Position numbers and translations under genes: made by a program
The notes under the pieces: model-generated
The model's input: only the letters and a program-made list of their open reading frames with translations
The model's database searches: none
What the model was told of the DNA's origin: nothing
Shown here: positions 26,524 through 35,961 of the stretch, in pieces
Numbering within the stretch: the stretch's first letter is position 1
Layout: each line of letters starts with the position of its first letter
Source: Bacteroidota bacterium
GTDB lineage: Bacteria; Bacteroidota; Ignavibacteria; OLB7
Length of the DNA stretch: 64,000 nt
NCBI GenBank assembly: GCA_018266795.1
Contig: JAFDZV010000006.1
Location: forward strand, 1-64,000
Direction of reading: 5' to 3'

Positions 26524-28680
26524 TCAGAACGCCAGCAGGGCCTTGGCACGATTGTAGATATCGTCCGCATTGAGAAGGATGGCCTTCTCCAGGATAGGCG
26601 AGAAACCGATCGGCGTATCCTTGCTTCCCACACGGAAGACCGGAGCGTCCAGATAGTTGAAGCACTCCGCGGAGATGCGCGCAACAACTTCGCCGCCGAA
26701 GCCGGCGAAGACATGATCCTCGTGCGCCACCAGAACGCGGCTCGTCTTGCGAACGGCGTTGTAGATGGCCTGCTCGTCGAGCGGCTTCAACGACCGAAGG
26801 TCCAGAACCTCCGTCTCGATTCCCTCCTGAGCAAGACGTTCGGCGGCCTGCAGCGCAAGGTGTACGGCGGTGCCGTACGCAACGATCGTCAGATGCTTTC
26901 CTTCGCGGCGCGTGCGCGCAACGCCGAACGGCACCTCGAAGCCGGCCGGAACAACCGTCTTGGACCAGGCATGATTGTACAGATACTTCGGCTCCAGGAA
27001 GACGGACATGCCGCGCGAGCGAACGCTGGTGCGGAGAAGGCCGGCAGCATCATCCGCAAATGCCGGATAGACAACGCGCATGCCCGGAAGCGTGGTCAGT
27101 GTTGCCTCGATGTTCTGCGAGTGATACAGGCCGCCGGTGATGTAGCCGCCGGAGGCAATCCGGATCGTGACATTGGGCGAGAACTGTCCGCGCGTGCGCC
27201 AGTACTCGTGCCCCATCTCCACACACTGCTCCATGGCGGGCCAGAAGTAATCGGCGAACTCCGCTCCCTCCACCAGCACACGGATCTCGTCCTTGAAGCG
27301 GCTGAATCCATTCGCCGTGCCGACGATGTAATCCTCGGCAATCGGAGAGTTGTGCACGCGGTCGTAACCGAACTCCTGCTGCATTCCCTTGGAGACGTTG
27401 AAGATGCCCCCCTTCTCCTTCGTGGCCACATCCTGGCCCCACATGAACGTATCAGGATTGTGCCGGAACTCCTCCTTCATCGTGCTGTTCAACGCCTGGA
27501 GAAGCGTCATCTCCTCGCCCGCAGCGGAGCGATCCTCCTTGGCGGGATACGGATCGGCAATCAGGAACTCCGCATAGCTCTCGGGCTTCGGATCGGCGGT
27601 CGCCTCCGCACGATCGGCTGCATCCAGCATGTCGGTACGGTTCTGCTTCTCGAGCGTCACCAGTTCCTCCTCCGTCGCGATCTTCTCATCCACGATGAGG
27701 TGGCGGAGCCGCTTCACCGGATCCATCGCCTTCGCCTGGGCCAACTCCTCCGGCGACCGGTAAAGCTCATGGCGGTCGGAGTTGGAATGCGAGCCCATGC
27801 GAACGCACTGGGCATGAACCATGGCCGGACCGCTGCCGCTCTTCACATAGGCGATCGCCTCCTGCATTCCGCGCCATGAATCGAGCGCATCCGTGCCGTC
27901 CACCTTGATGATCTTCAGGTTCGCCATCCCGGTGAAGTTGTCGGAGACGGTCAGGTTTGCGAACGCCTCGTGCAGCGGAACGGAGATGCCGTAGAGATTG
28001 TTCTGGATAACGAACACCACCGGATACTTGTTGGTGGAGGCGCCATGCACCGCCTCGTAGAAGTATCCCTCGGCGCACGCGGACTCGCCGCCGGAGTAGA
28101 AGCTGATCGAATCCGCCTGGTAATGCTTGATTGCCTTGGCAACGCCAACCGCATGCGGCGCGTGATTGCCGGTGCAGCTGGAGACGTTCTGAATGCGGAT
28201 GGATGGCTTGGCGAAATGGTTGGACATGTGGCGGCCGCCGCCGGCCACGTCACCATCCTTCGAGAGCCCGTTCAGCACGATCTCGTACGGCGTGATACCT
28301 GCCGCGAGCGCCGTCATCAGATCGCGGTAGTACGGGAAGAGAAAGTCCTGCCCCTGACGGAACGAGAGGCCCAGCGCAAGCTGTATCCCTTCATGCCCGG
28401 CGCACGGCGCGTGATAGCTCCACCCCTTGGCCTGCTTCAGGTAGTTCGCAGCCTTTTCATCGAGGATGCGGCCGAGATGCATCAGCCGGTACCAATCGAG
28501 AAGCGTGGCGTCATCGGGGCGGCCCGCCGCAACCGGTTGAACGATTGCAGCATCCGCGCTCGAATCACCATTCGCCGCTGCCTCCGGCTGGGTCGCGTTC
28601 GACGATTGCGAGGCGTTGCCATTGCGCGGCTGAGCAGCGTCGTTCACCTTGTTTTTCGCTTTCGAGTGACTGGAGCTCAT
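26524..28680 (-). CDS. Fused alpha-beta E1 component of a 2-oxoacid dehydrogenase
   Basis: A 718-residue thiamine-diphosphate dehydrogenase with both E1 subunits in one chain. After a Ser/Ala/Gln-rich leader of about 50 residues, the alpha part (about 60-380) carries YHAPCAGHEGIQLALG and the TPP region FYSGGESACAEGYFYEA ending VIQNN. The beta part (about 400-718) carries EEMTLLQALN, EDYIVGTANGFSRF and ALVAHEDHVFAGFGGEV-type segments. It decarboxylates a 2-oxoacid and passes the acyl group to lipoyl-E2; branched-chain 2-oxoisovalerate is the commonest assignment for this fused form. The usual GDG of the TPP motif is read here as GGE. No E2 or E3 gene is adjacent. Confidence 0.92.
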   Translation of the reverse strand: MSSSHSKAKNKVNDAAQPRNGNASQSSNATQPEAAANGDSSADAAIVQPVAAGRPDDATLLDWYRLMHLGRILDEKAANYLKQAKGWSYHAPCAGHEGIQLALGLSFRQGQDFLFPYYRDLMTALAAGITPYEIVLNGLSKDGDVAGGGRHMSNHFAKPSIRIQNVSSCTGNHAPHAVGVAKAIKHYQADSISFYSGGESACAEGYFYEAVHGASTNKYPVVFVIQNNLYGISVPLHEAFANLTVSDNFTGMANLKIIKVDGTDALDSWRGMQEAIAYVKSGSGPAMVHAQCVRMGSHSNSDRHELYRSPEELAQAKAMDPVKRLRHLIVDEKIATEEELVTLEKQNRTDMLDAADRAEATADPKPESYAEFLIADPYPAKEDRSAAGEEMTLLQALNSTMKEEFRHNPDTFMWGQDVATKEKGGIFNVSKGMQQEFGYDRVHNSPIAEDYIVGTANGFSRFKDEIRVLVEGAEFADYFWPAMEQCVEMGHEYWRTRGQFSPNVTIRIASGGYITGGLYHSQNIEATLTTLPGMRVVYPAFADDAAGLLRTSVRSRGMSVFLEPKYLYNHAWSKTVVPAGFEVPFGVARTRREGKHLTIVAYGTAVHLALQAAERLAQEGIETEVLDLRSLKPLDEQAIYNAVRKTSRVLVAHEDHVFAGFGGEVVARISAECFNYLDAPVFRVGSKDTPIGFSPILEKAILLNADDIYNRAKALLAF

Positions 28681-28838
28681 AGGTTATATTGTGCCGTTTA
28701 CGGCGGATAGATAGCGTGATATATGCGGCCCCGAAATATACGGTTCCGCCCCTCTTCTGCCATGATATTCCGCCAAATTGTTACATCAGGTGCACGAATG
28801 CCCCACATCGTGCGCTCAACCCCCTTTGCTCCGTCCGC

Positions 28839-30968
28839 ATGGATACGATCACTCGGCGCCTTCTTCCCGGTCTGCTCATTATCGGCATCCTTGCAGGCGC
28901 AGCGCGTGCAAGCGGGCAGGACTCACTTCAGTACTACCGGCTCTATCTCAGAGACAAGGGAACCCCTGCACGGACGCTTTCACCCGGCGATCCCCTCTAC
29001 GCCGCCGCATCGGCCCTGCTCACCCCGCGATGCCTTGCCCGGCGCGCGAAGGTTCTGCCTGCGGACCAGCTGGTCTCCACGGACGACCTCCCGATTTATC
29101 CCGATTATCTGACGCGGATCCGGGCGACCGGAGCGCAGATTGCACAGATGTCGCGATGGCTCAATACCGTGATGGTGTATACCGATACGGCGACGCTGGC
29201 CCGATTGCACGCGCTCCCGTTCCTGGACTCCGTGCGCACGGTGCGGGCGCACCGCGCCGCGCCCGATCCGTTCGGCAAACAGGTATCGTTGTTCAACCAG
29301 ATCATGCTGACATCGGAGCCGGCAGCGAGCGATCAGGGCTGCATCACAGAGGCGTACGGTCTTGCCGCGCGGCAGAATCACATGCAGGCGATCGATGCCG
29401 CACACCGGATGGGAATCGCCGGCGAGGGGGTGCTGGTTGGCGTGCTGGATGCCGGCTTCGACTGGCGCAACCACAACGCGCTGAACCAGCTGCATGTGAT
29501 CGGCGAGTACGACTTCGTCAACCACGACTCGAACGCTGCCGACGAACCGGGCGAGGATGCCGAAGGGCATGGAACGGCGGTGATGAGCATGATAGGAGGG
29601 TTGTACGACAGCACCCTGATCGGCGCGGTGCCGCATGCATCGTTCATCCTGGCGAAGACGGAGGATGTGCGGAGCGAACGGAATGTTGAAGAGGACAATT
29701 TCGTGGCGGGTCTGGAGTGGATCGAGGCGATGGGGGGCGATGTCACGAACACCTCGCTCGGCTATACGGAGTTCGACCCGCCGGAGCAGCCGCACACGTA
29801 CGCCGAACTGAACGGACACACCCTGCTTGCATCGCGCGGGCTGAACCATGCCGTTCGCATGGGGATGATCTGCGTTGTGGCGGCGGGCAACGAGGGGCAG
29901 CACAGCTATCGCTACATCGGAGCGCCGGCCGAGGCGGACTCCTCCATCGCCGCCGCCGCGGTCGACTCGTCCGGCACCGTCGCCCGGTTCAGCAGCATCG
30001 GCCTGATGAACGGGCGCACCACGTTGAAACCCGACGTGGCCGCGCTCGGCGTGGGGAACTGGGGGGCCGATCATTCCGCACCGGACAAGTTTCTCACCGG
30101 GCAGGGTACATCCTTCGCATCGCCGATGACCACCGGCTCCATCGCGCTGATCCTCTCGGCCCGCCCCTCGCTTACCCCATGGCAGGTGCGCGATCTGCTC
30201 TACCGGACGTCGGACCACGCCGACGCACCGGACACCGCATATGGTCACGGCGTGGTGAACGTGGACCGGATGCTGACGTCACTCGCGGAGTCCGCGCCGG
30301 TGGTCGGCTTTCCGCTGGTGCAGCGGACAAGCCCGGACTATGTAAGCATCGCCGCTGCGGTTCGCTACGGCGGATTCATCAGCAGCGAGAGTTCGGCGGC
30401 GATGAAGCCGACGAATTTTCTCTCCCTCACCATCTCGGTTCCCGGCACATCGCACTCTGCCACTGCAACGGTACCGCAACTCCCAACCGGCATCGCCCGC
30501 TGGTATGTCCCGACGAAGTTCGCTGACGGGTATACGCTGCAGGCCTCAGATCACGTGGTGCTCGAGTTCGGCTTCACGACCTCCGGCACGATGATCCGTC
30601 GCGACACGCTCTCTCTCAACGGCCGCGACTTCTCGTGGCTCGCACCCAGCCCTGCATCTCGGTATGCCTCGCGGAGTGTGCTCTGCACCGAAGCGGCGGC
30701 GCCGGGCACGGAGCTTGCCACGGCGGTACCCAATCCGTTCACTACTTCAACCGTCATCCAGTACCAGACGCCTTCCGCGGCGCATGTCTCACTCATCGTG
30801 TACAACGCGCTCGGGCAGGAAGTGGAGACGGTTGTGGACGATCCGGCCATGGCGCCGGGCTTCCACACGGCCTATTTCCAGCCGGCCGGACTTGCAGCCG
30901 GTTCGTACTATTACCTGCTGCATGCAGGCGACGCCGTGTTGACCGGCGCGTTGATCTACATTCCGTAG
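28839..30968 (+). CDS. Secreted S8 (subtilisin-like) serine protease with a C-terminal sorting domain
   Basis: A 709-residue exported protease. A signal peptide (LLPGLLIIGILAGAARASG) precedes a prodomain. The S8 catalytic triad is complete: Asp204 in VGVLDAGFDW, His244 in EGHGTAVMS, and Ser425 in GTSFASPMTTG, with the oxyanion Asn in VVAAGNEG. After the catalytic domain comes a beta-rich region. The last 80 residues (ATAVPNPFTTSTVIQYQ, VYNALGQEVETVV, GLAAGSYYYLL) match type A sorting domains of type IX secretion substrates, so it is probably delivered to the cell surface. The gene is divergent from the E1 gene; the ATG at 28839 is chosen because it directly precedes the signal peptide. Confidence 0.94.
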   Translation: MDTITRRLLPGLLIIGILAGAARASGQDSLQYYRLYLRDKGTPARTLSPGDPLYAAASALLTPRCLARRAKVLPADQLVSTDDLPIYPDYLTRIRATGAQIAQMSRWLNTVMVYTDTATLARLHALPFLDSVRTVRAHRAAPDPFGKQVSLFNQIMLTSEPAASDQGCITEAYGLAARQNHMQAIDAAHRMGIAGEGVLVGVLDAGFDWRNHNALNQLHVIGEYDFVNHDSNAADEPGEDAEGHGTAVMSMIGGLYDSTLIGAVPHASFILAKTEDVRSERNVEEDNFVAGLEWIEAMGGDVTNTSLGYTEFDPPEQPHTYAELNGHTLLASRGLNHAVRMGMICVVAAGNEGQHSYRYIGAPAEADSSIAAAAVDSSGTVARFSSIGLMNGRTTLKPDVAALGVGNWGADHSAPDKFLTGQGTSFASPMTTGSIALILSARPSLTPWQVRDLLYRTSDHADAPDTAYGHGVVNVDRMLTSLAESAPVVGFPLVQRTSPDYVSIAAAVRYGGFISSESSAAMKPTNFLSLTISVPGTSHSATATVPQLPTGIARWYVPTKFADGYTLQASDHVVLEFGFTTSGTMIRRDTLSLNGRDFSWLAPSPASRYASRSVLCTEAAAPGTELATAVPNPFTTSTVIQYQTPSAAHVSLIVYNALGQEVETVVDDPAMAPGFHTAYFQPAGLAAGSYYYLLHAGDAVLTGALIYIP

Positions 30969-31018
30969 CGGAGCCCCGGACCCGGCTCCGGTTGCGTTCT
31001 CTCCAGAGCAGGCACTTC

Positions 31019-32893
31019 ATGGCATCCAGCGAGTACCCCGCTACACGCCGATCGGTCGGCGGCAGAGGCAGAGCCTCCGCCGCCGACACGAACGACACCG
31101 GCAAGCTGTTCAACTTCTCCCGTCTCAAGCTGACGCGCGAATCCATGGAGGGAGCGCGTTTCATGCTTCGATATCTCCGGCCGTATCGCTGGAAGTTCAT
31201 CGCCGCTCTCGTCGCTCTGCTCCTCTCGTCGCTTGCGGGCCTCTCCTTTCCCGGACTTGCGGGCATGCTGATCAATGCGCCGGTCCGCACGCCGTTCGGC
31301 GTGTTCGGTCCCGGCGCGATCACCGCGGCCGTGGGGGTGGTGCTGCTCATGCAGGCGCTCTTCAGCTATGTCCGGACCTACTTCATCACCGAGGTGGCGG
31401 AACGCTCCCTTGCTGACGTGCGGCACGAGCTGTACGCGAAGATGCTCCGGCTGCCGATGAGCTTCTTCCACCAGACCCGCGTGGGAGAGATGACCAGCCG
31501 CATCGCAACGGATGTCGGCCAGATCCAGTTTGCCATCACAACGGCGCTCTCCGAGCTGATCCGGCAGACGGTGCTCCTTGTTGGCGGCATCGCGCTGATG
31601 GCATACATATCACCGCGTCTCACGCTGGTGATTCTCGCGGTGGTGCCGGTGATGGTGGGGCTCGCTCTTACCTTCGGCCGCATGATCAGGCGCTCCAGCC
31701 GGCGACTTCAGGATCTGTATGCGAAGCTGAACACGATCGCCGAGGAAACCTTCCAGGGGATTGCCGCGGTGAAGGCCTTCACGGCCGAAGAACGTGAGTC
31801 CGCGCGTTACCGCGGCTCGCTCGCGGAGCTGATCACGATCGCACTGCGCGTTGCGCGAGCGCGCGGCGCCTTCGTTGCCTTCATCCTCTTCATCCTCTTC
31901 GGCGGAATCGCCGCCATGATCTGGTACGGCAAGGTGATGATGCTGGACACCGGGCAGTTGACATCGTTCGTGATCTATGCCGTGTTCGTTGGGGGCGCAA
32001 TGGGAAGCTTCGCCGATCTGTACGGCTCCGTGCAGAGTGCACTGGGCGCGAGCGAACGCGTGCGCGATCTGCTGCAACACGAAACTGCGGAGGAACTTGG
32101 CCCGGCCGGCGATGCAGGGCAGCCTGCAACGGGCCATGTGGCATTGCGCGACGTTGCGTTCGCGTATCCCTCGCGACCCGATGTGCCGGTGTTGAGCGGC
32201 ATCACGCTCGATGTCCCGGCCGGAAGCAGTATCGCAATCGTGGGTCCGTCCGGCGCCGGCAAGTCCACGCTTGCCGGGCTGTTGATGCGATTCTACGAAC
32301 CTGCCGGCGGCTCCGTCCTTGTGGACGGCACGAACGCTGCGGACCTGCCGTTGAGCCGCTATCGCTCGATGGTTGCGATTGTGCCGCAGGACGTGACGCT
32401 GTTCGGCGGAACGATCGCGGAGAACATTGCATACGGCCGGCCGGATGCATCGCGCGAGGAGATCGAGATGGCGGCGACGCTTGCGAACGCGGCGCAGTTC
32501 ATCGAAGGCTTTCCCGATCGCTACGACACCGTGGTCGGCGAGCGCGGCGTTCAGCTCTCCGGCGGCCAGCGCCAGCGTGTGGCGATCGCCCGCGCCATCA
32601 TCAAGAACCCCGTGATCCTGATCCTGGACGAGGCCACCAGTTCGCTCGACTCCGAGTCCGAACGGCTCGTGCAGGATGCGCTGGAGCGGGTGATGAAGAA
32701 TCGGACAACGTTCATCATCGCACATCGCCTGAGCACGATCCGCAATGCGGACAGCATCGCCGTGCTGCATCACGGTGTGGTAACCGAAACGGGAACGTAC
32801 AACGAGCTGCTGGAGCACGGCGGCATCTTCGCGCGCCTGGTTGCATTGCAGAACCGCGTGGGCGACGATCTTATCGACACCGAGGCAACATAG
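31019..32893 (+). CDS. ABC exporter, fused membrane and ATPase domains (MsbA-like)
   Basis: A 624-residue half-transporter. About 45 N-terminal cytoplasmic residues precede six membrane helices (about 55-330, e.g. FIAALVALLLSSLAGLSFPGL and LVILAVVPVMVGLALTFG). The nucleotide-binding domain has Walker A GPSGAGKSTLAGLLM, signature [15 protein letters not shown], Walker B VILILDEATSSLD and the H-loop in IIAHRLSTI. It should work as a homodimer exporting lipids, peptides or drugs. It follows the protease gene by 50 bases and may be co-transcribed with it, though no functional link is evident. The start at ATG 31019 removes a longer unconserved frame inside the protease gene. Confidence 0.95.
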   Translation: MASSEYPATRRSVGGRGRASAADTNDTGKLFNFSRLKLTRESMEGARFMLRYLRPYRWKFIAALVALLLSSLAGLSFPGLAGMLINAPVRTPFGVFGPGAITAAVGVVLLMQALFSYVRTYFITEVAERSLADVRHELYAKMLRLPMSFFHQTRVGEMTSRIATDVGQIQFAITTALSELIRQTVLLVGGIALMAYISPRLTLVILAVVPVMVGLALTFGRMIRRSSRRLQDLYAKLNTIAEETFQGIAAVKAFTAEERESARYRGSLAELITIALRVARARGAFVAFILFILFGGIAAMIWYGKVMMLDTGQLTSFVIYAVFVGGAMGSFADLYGSVQSALGASERVRDLLQHETAEELGPAGDAGQPATGHVALRDVAFAYPSRPDVPVLSGITLDVPAGSSIAIVGPSGAGKSTLAGLLMRFYEPAGGSVLVDGTNAADLPLSRYRSMVAIVPQDVTLFGGTIAENIAYGRPDASREEIEMAATLANAAQFIEGFPDRYDTVVGERGVQLSGGQRQRVAIARAIIKNPVILILDEATSSLDSESERLVQDALERVMKNRTTFIIAHRLSTIRNADSIAVLHHGVVTETGTYNELLEHGGIFARLVALQNRVGDDLIDTEAT

Positions 32894-33014
32894 ACACGCC
32901 GTGCGGCCGTGCGCCCTCCCTTCCGATTGTGCCCCGAAGAATTGACGGGGAGATGCTTGGGTTCGTCGACATGTGCTATATTTAACCCCGTATCACACTC
33001 TGCGACCGCACGAT

Positions 33015-33096
33015 GGAGGGCTCGCATAATGGTATTGCAGCGGTCTTGAAAACCGCCGGGCGCAAGCCTGTGGGGGTTCGAGTCCCTCGCCCTCCG
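33015..33096 (+). tRNA. tRNA-Ser (anticodon UGA)
   Basis: An 82-nt cloverleaf. The acceptor stem GGAGGGC pairs perfectly with GCCCTCC, and the discriminator base is G. The anticodon arm is GCGGT-CTTGAAA-ACCGC with anticodon TGA. A class II variable arm CGGGC-GCAA-GCCTG and the T-arm GGGGG-TTCGAGT-CCCTC are present. The long variable arm and the G discriminator both fit serine. CCA is not encoded. A TATATTT element at 32977-32983 may be the -10 box. Confidence 0.96.
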
Positions 33097-33261
33097 CTTC
33101 TACCTCATCTCACCCCGGCACCAATGGTTCGTTGCCGGAGGGGCGTCTCAACAACCTCAGATTCCCTAGGGACCGGATTGTCGAAGATGGTGCGGGCTTG
33201 CACAACCGAAGACCGCGCACGGATGCTATTGCCTATGGCTCCTCGTGAACGAACGGACTCT

Positions 33262-33834
33262 ATGAAGCAACTCCCGATGAAGCCGGCGCTTACCGCCCTT
33301 CTCATTCTTCTTTCGGTCGCGGCGGCCGGCTGCCTGAGTGCCGACCACAAGGAAGTAATTCTCACTGTCAAGCCGGATGGTTCGGGCAGCGGACGAGTGG
33401 TCTTTCACGACATCGTCTCCATGGAAGAGGGAGGCAAGGATGTCTCGGTGGCCGATTACACGGAGTTGATCAGCACCTACTACAAGGGGCGCAAATTCGA
33501 GGACTACTATCCGCAGTACTCGAACTTCAAGAAGAGACTCTTCGAAGAGGATGGAAAGCTGAGCGGCGAGATCACGTTCGACTTCGTCAGCTACGAGGAT
33601 GCAGGGCTTTATCGCTACAAGGGCCAGGGCCCATGGATGTACCATGTGGGTGTGAAATCGGAGTTCGCGGCGGAGCGCTACGATACCAGCAATGGTACGC
33701 TGGGCGGCGAAACGATGCCGGTGGTGTTCTGGCCGGCGGAGACTCACGAGTTCCGCATCAGCTCACACTACGATCGCTCCGACGCAACGGTGCGGCGGCT
33801 GCTTTCTCTCTTCACACGCATCGGCACCGATTAG
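33262..33834 (+). CDS. Hypothetical lipoprotein
   Basis: A 190-residue protein with a lipoprotein signal (LTALLILLSVAAAGC, acylated Cys at about residue 24), followed by a soluble beta-rich domain (KEVILTVKPDGSGSGRVVF, LSGEITFDFVSYEDAGLYRY). The opening strands, a repeated valine/threonine pattern with a Gly-Ser turn, resemble small surface lipoprotein domains of unknown function. The ATG at 33262 was chosen because it opens the signal sequence; the in-frame extension 5' runs into the tRNA-Ser gene. It ends nine bases before the NIF3 gene, so the two are probably one transcript. Confidence 0.82.
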   Translation: MKQLPMKPALTALLILLSVAAAGCLSADHKEVILTVKPDGSGSGRVVFHDIVSMEEGGKDVSVADYTELISTYYKGRKFEDYYPQYSNFKKRLFEEDGKLSGEITFDFVSYEDAGLYRYKGQGPWMYHVGVKSEFAAERYDTSNGTLGGETMPVVFWPAETHEFRISSHYDRSDATVRRLLSLFTRIGTD

Positions 33835-33843
33835 GAATCAGAC

Positions 33844-34650
33844 ATGCGGGTGTCGGAATTTCTCGAAGCATTTCATCGCGAGCTTCCTCTTGGCCTCGCA
33901 ATGCCGGACGATCCGGTCGGCGTGCAGGTAATGGTCGAGGATCGCGAACTGAGCGCGGTTGCGATCGCCTATGAAATGAACGAGCAGGCAGCCGATGAGG
34001 CCGCGGCGGCCGGAGCGGAACTGGTGATCGCCTTTCATCCGCTCATCTATCCATCGGTTCGTCGTCTTACGCCGGGGTCGCGCGTGGAGCGCACGGTGAT
34101 GCGGCTGGTTCAGCGGAACCTGACGCTCGCGATCGTTCATACCGCTTTCGATGCGCATCCCGAGGGAACGAGCGCCCTCCTGGCGCGCGAGCTGCGGCTG
34201 GAAGGGATACGCCCCCTTGTTCCGAACCCGGCCCGTTCGGGGGCCGGCATGGGAGCCATCGGCGAACTTCCGGAGGCACGGAGCATCGAGGAGTTCGCAC
34301 GGATGCTGCGGGCGGCGTGCAATGCGCCGGCGGTTCGCGTATCGACCGATCATCATGATGATGCGCGCACGATACGAACCGTTGCAGTCCTTGGAGGGAG
34401 CGGCATGAGCTTCTACGATCATGCCGTCGCCGCGGGCGCAGACGCGCTCGTGACGGCAGATGTACGCTATCACGGCTTTCATGCCGCGAATGACCGCATA
34501 CCCGTGCTCGATCCGGGTCATGCGGAGTCGGAACGGTTTGTTGTGGATGGTATCGCAGCGCTTGTTGCGCGCGTCTGCCGGCATCATGGGTTCGATCTGC
34601 GAACGATGTTGCTGGCCGGTCCTGCCAACCCGGTCCGCTTTGTCATCTGA
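33844..34650 (+). CDS. NIF3-like dinuclear metal-centre protein
   Basis: A 268-residue member of the NIF3/YbgI family (GTP cyclohydrolase I type 2 homologues). It has the metal-ligand motif FHPLIYPSVRRL (consensus HHPL), the HTAFDAHPEG segment, and a C-terminal DPGHAESERFVV that contributes the remaining ligands. GGSGMSFYDHAVAAGADALVTADVRYH is the family's central signature. Members form hexameric toroids with a two-metal site; the physiological substrate is unsettled. AGGA seven bases upstream supports the start. It is followed by the zinc-ribbon gene, a pairing common in many bacteria. Confidence 0.93.
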   Translation: MRVSEFLEAFHRELPLGLAMPDDPVGVQVMVEDRELSAVAIAYEMNEQAADEAAAAGAELVIAFHPLIYPSVRRLTPGSRVERTVMRLVQRNLTLAIVHTAFDAHPEGTSALLARELRLEGIRPLVPNPARSGAGMGAIGELPEARSIEEFARMLRAACNAPAVRVSTDHHDDARTIRTVAVLGGSGMSFYDHAVAAGADALVTADVRYHGFHAANDRIPVLDPGHAESERFVVDGIAALVARVCRHHGFDLRTMLLAGPANPVRFVI

Positions 34651-34699
34651 CGAAAGAAGGATAGATTTTACGACTGTGATTTCAATGGAGGCACTACAC

Positions 34700-35425
34700 G
34701 TGGAAGAGACACTTCGCATTCTGTACAGGCTGCAGCAAGTTGACCTCGAACTGGACGAGTTGAGCGAGGGCGAGGGCGACCTCCCCACCGAGGTGGAGGC
34801 ATTGCGGCAGAAGATCGAGACGCTTTCCGCCTCGATTGCTGCCGAGGAGGAAAAGTTGCACGCACTGCGTGAGTCGCGAGCCGGCTCCACACAGGCGATT
34901 CAGGACCTTCGCGAGCGTGTCCGAATGCTGAACGAGCGCCTGCGCACCGTTCGCAACAACAAGGAGTACGAAGCAACCACCAACGAGATTGCCACGGCGG
35001 AGGTGGACCTGCAGACGATGGAACGGTCCATGACCACCTTCAACACGCAGGAAGCGAACTACATCCGCGACATCGAGAGCCTAACGCGCCAGCGCGAGGA
35101 GTGCACGCGTGAGATGGAGGAGAAGAGCGATACGCTTTCCGCCATTCACGATACGAACGCGGATGAGGTCTCGGAACTGCGCGCGGCCCGCGAGGCGTTG
35201 CAGGCGCAGTTGAACGGCGACCTCCTGAAGCGCTACAGCCACATCCGCAGCGCCTACAACGATGCGGTGGTGAAGGTGCGAAAGGGAGCCTGCTCCGGCT
35301 GCTATCGCGCACTGCCGCCACAGACGCTCGTGGAGATGCGGCGACTGGAGCAGATCTTCACCTGCGAGAACTGTGGCCGGCTGCTTGTCGACGAGGAGAT
35401 TGCCGCATCGATGACGGCCGTGTAG
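34700..35425 (+). CDS. Coiled-coil protein with a C4-type zinc ribbon (DUF164)
   Basis: A 241-residue protein. An extended antiparallel coiled coil occupies about residues 1-180 (LRILYRLQQVDLELDEL onward) and a C-terminal zinc ribbon has GACSGCYRALPPQ and FTCENCGRLL, four cysteines in two CxxC pairs. The motif NKEYEATTNEI in the middle is diagnostic of the family, whose role in nucleic-acid transactions is not settled. I prefer GTG 34700 because GGAGG lies eight bases upstream and homology starts there; an ATG at 34685 and a GTG at 34676 are in frame but lack a well-placed ribosome site. Confidence 0.9.
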   Translation: MEETLRILYRLQQVDLELDELSEGEGDLPTEVEALRQKIETLSASIAAEEEKLHALRESRAGSTQAIQDLRERVRMLNERLRTVRNNKEYEATTNEIATAEVDLQTMERSMTTFNTQEANYIRDIESLTRQREECTREMEEKSDTLSAIHDTNADEVSELRAAREALQAQLNGDLLKRYSHIRSAYNDAVVKVRKGACSGCYRALPPQTLVEMRRLEQIFTCENCGRLLVDEEIAASMTAV

Positions 35426-35478
35426 CGCGCCACCGCGGTGTGCCACCGAGGTGCGCCGAACGTTCCTTGACATTATCC

Positions 35479-35915
35479 GGAGTGCGTCGGGCAGCCGCCT
35501 TCAGCCAAGGCTGGGGGAGGAACGTCCGAACTCCACAGGGCAGCGTGCCAGCTAACGGCTGGGCGCCCAATCCATTGCGGTCTCGATCGCAGCGGAGAGG
35601 CGACGGAAAGTGCAACAGAAAAGATACCGCCCCGGTCTGCCATCGGCCGGCCGGGGTAAGGGTGAAATGGTGAGGTAAGAGCTCACCGCGTATCGGGTAA
35701 CCGATCCGGCAGTGCAAACCCCACGCGGAGCAAGGCCAAATAGGGCGTCGCCGGAGCTGCCCGCTCCATGCATGTTCCTCACGGAACAACGCTGCGGCGC
35801 CGGGTAGGCTGCTCGAGGGCGCGAGCGATCGCGCTCCCAGATAAATGGCTGCCTCCTCCCTGCCGCGGCAACACTGCGCTGGGAGCAGACAGAATTCGGC
35901 GTACAGACGCGCTTC
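35479..35915 (+). ncRNA. rnpB: RNase P RNA, bacterial type A
   Basis: The catalytic RNA of RNase P, which removes tRNA 5' leaders. Conserved blocks are present in order: GAGGAACGTCCGAACTCC, ACAGGGCA, GAAAGTGCAACAGAAA, AGGGTGAAATGGTGAGGTAA, AAGAGCTCACCG, and near the 3' end AGATAAATGGCTGCC and ACAGAATTCGGC. I set the ends by helix P1, where 35479-35488 pairs with 35906-35915 over ten base pairs. At about 437 nt it is longer than the E. coli RNA. It lies between the zinc-ribbon gene and the YjdF-like gene. Confidence 0.96.
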
Positions 35916-35961
35916 GGAAAATGTCGGATACGGACCTTACAGACTTCATCACCCGCCAACC

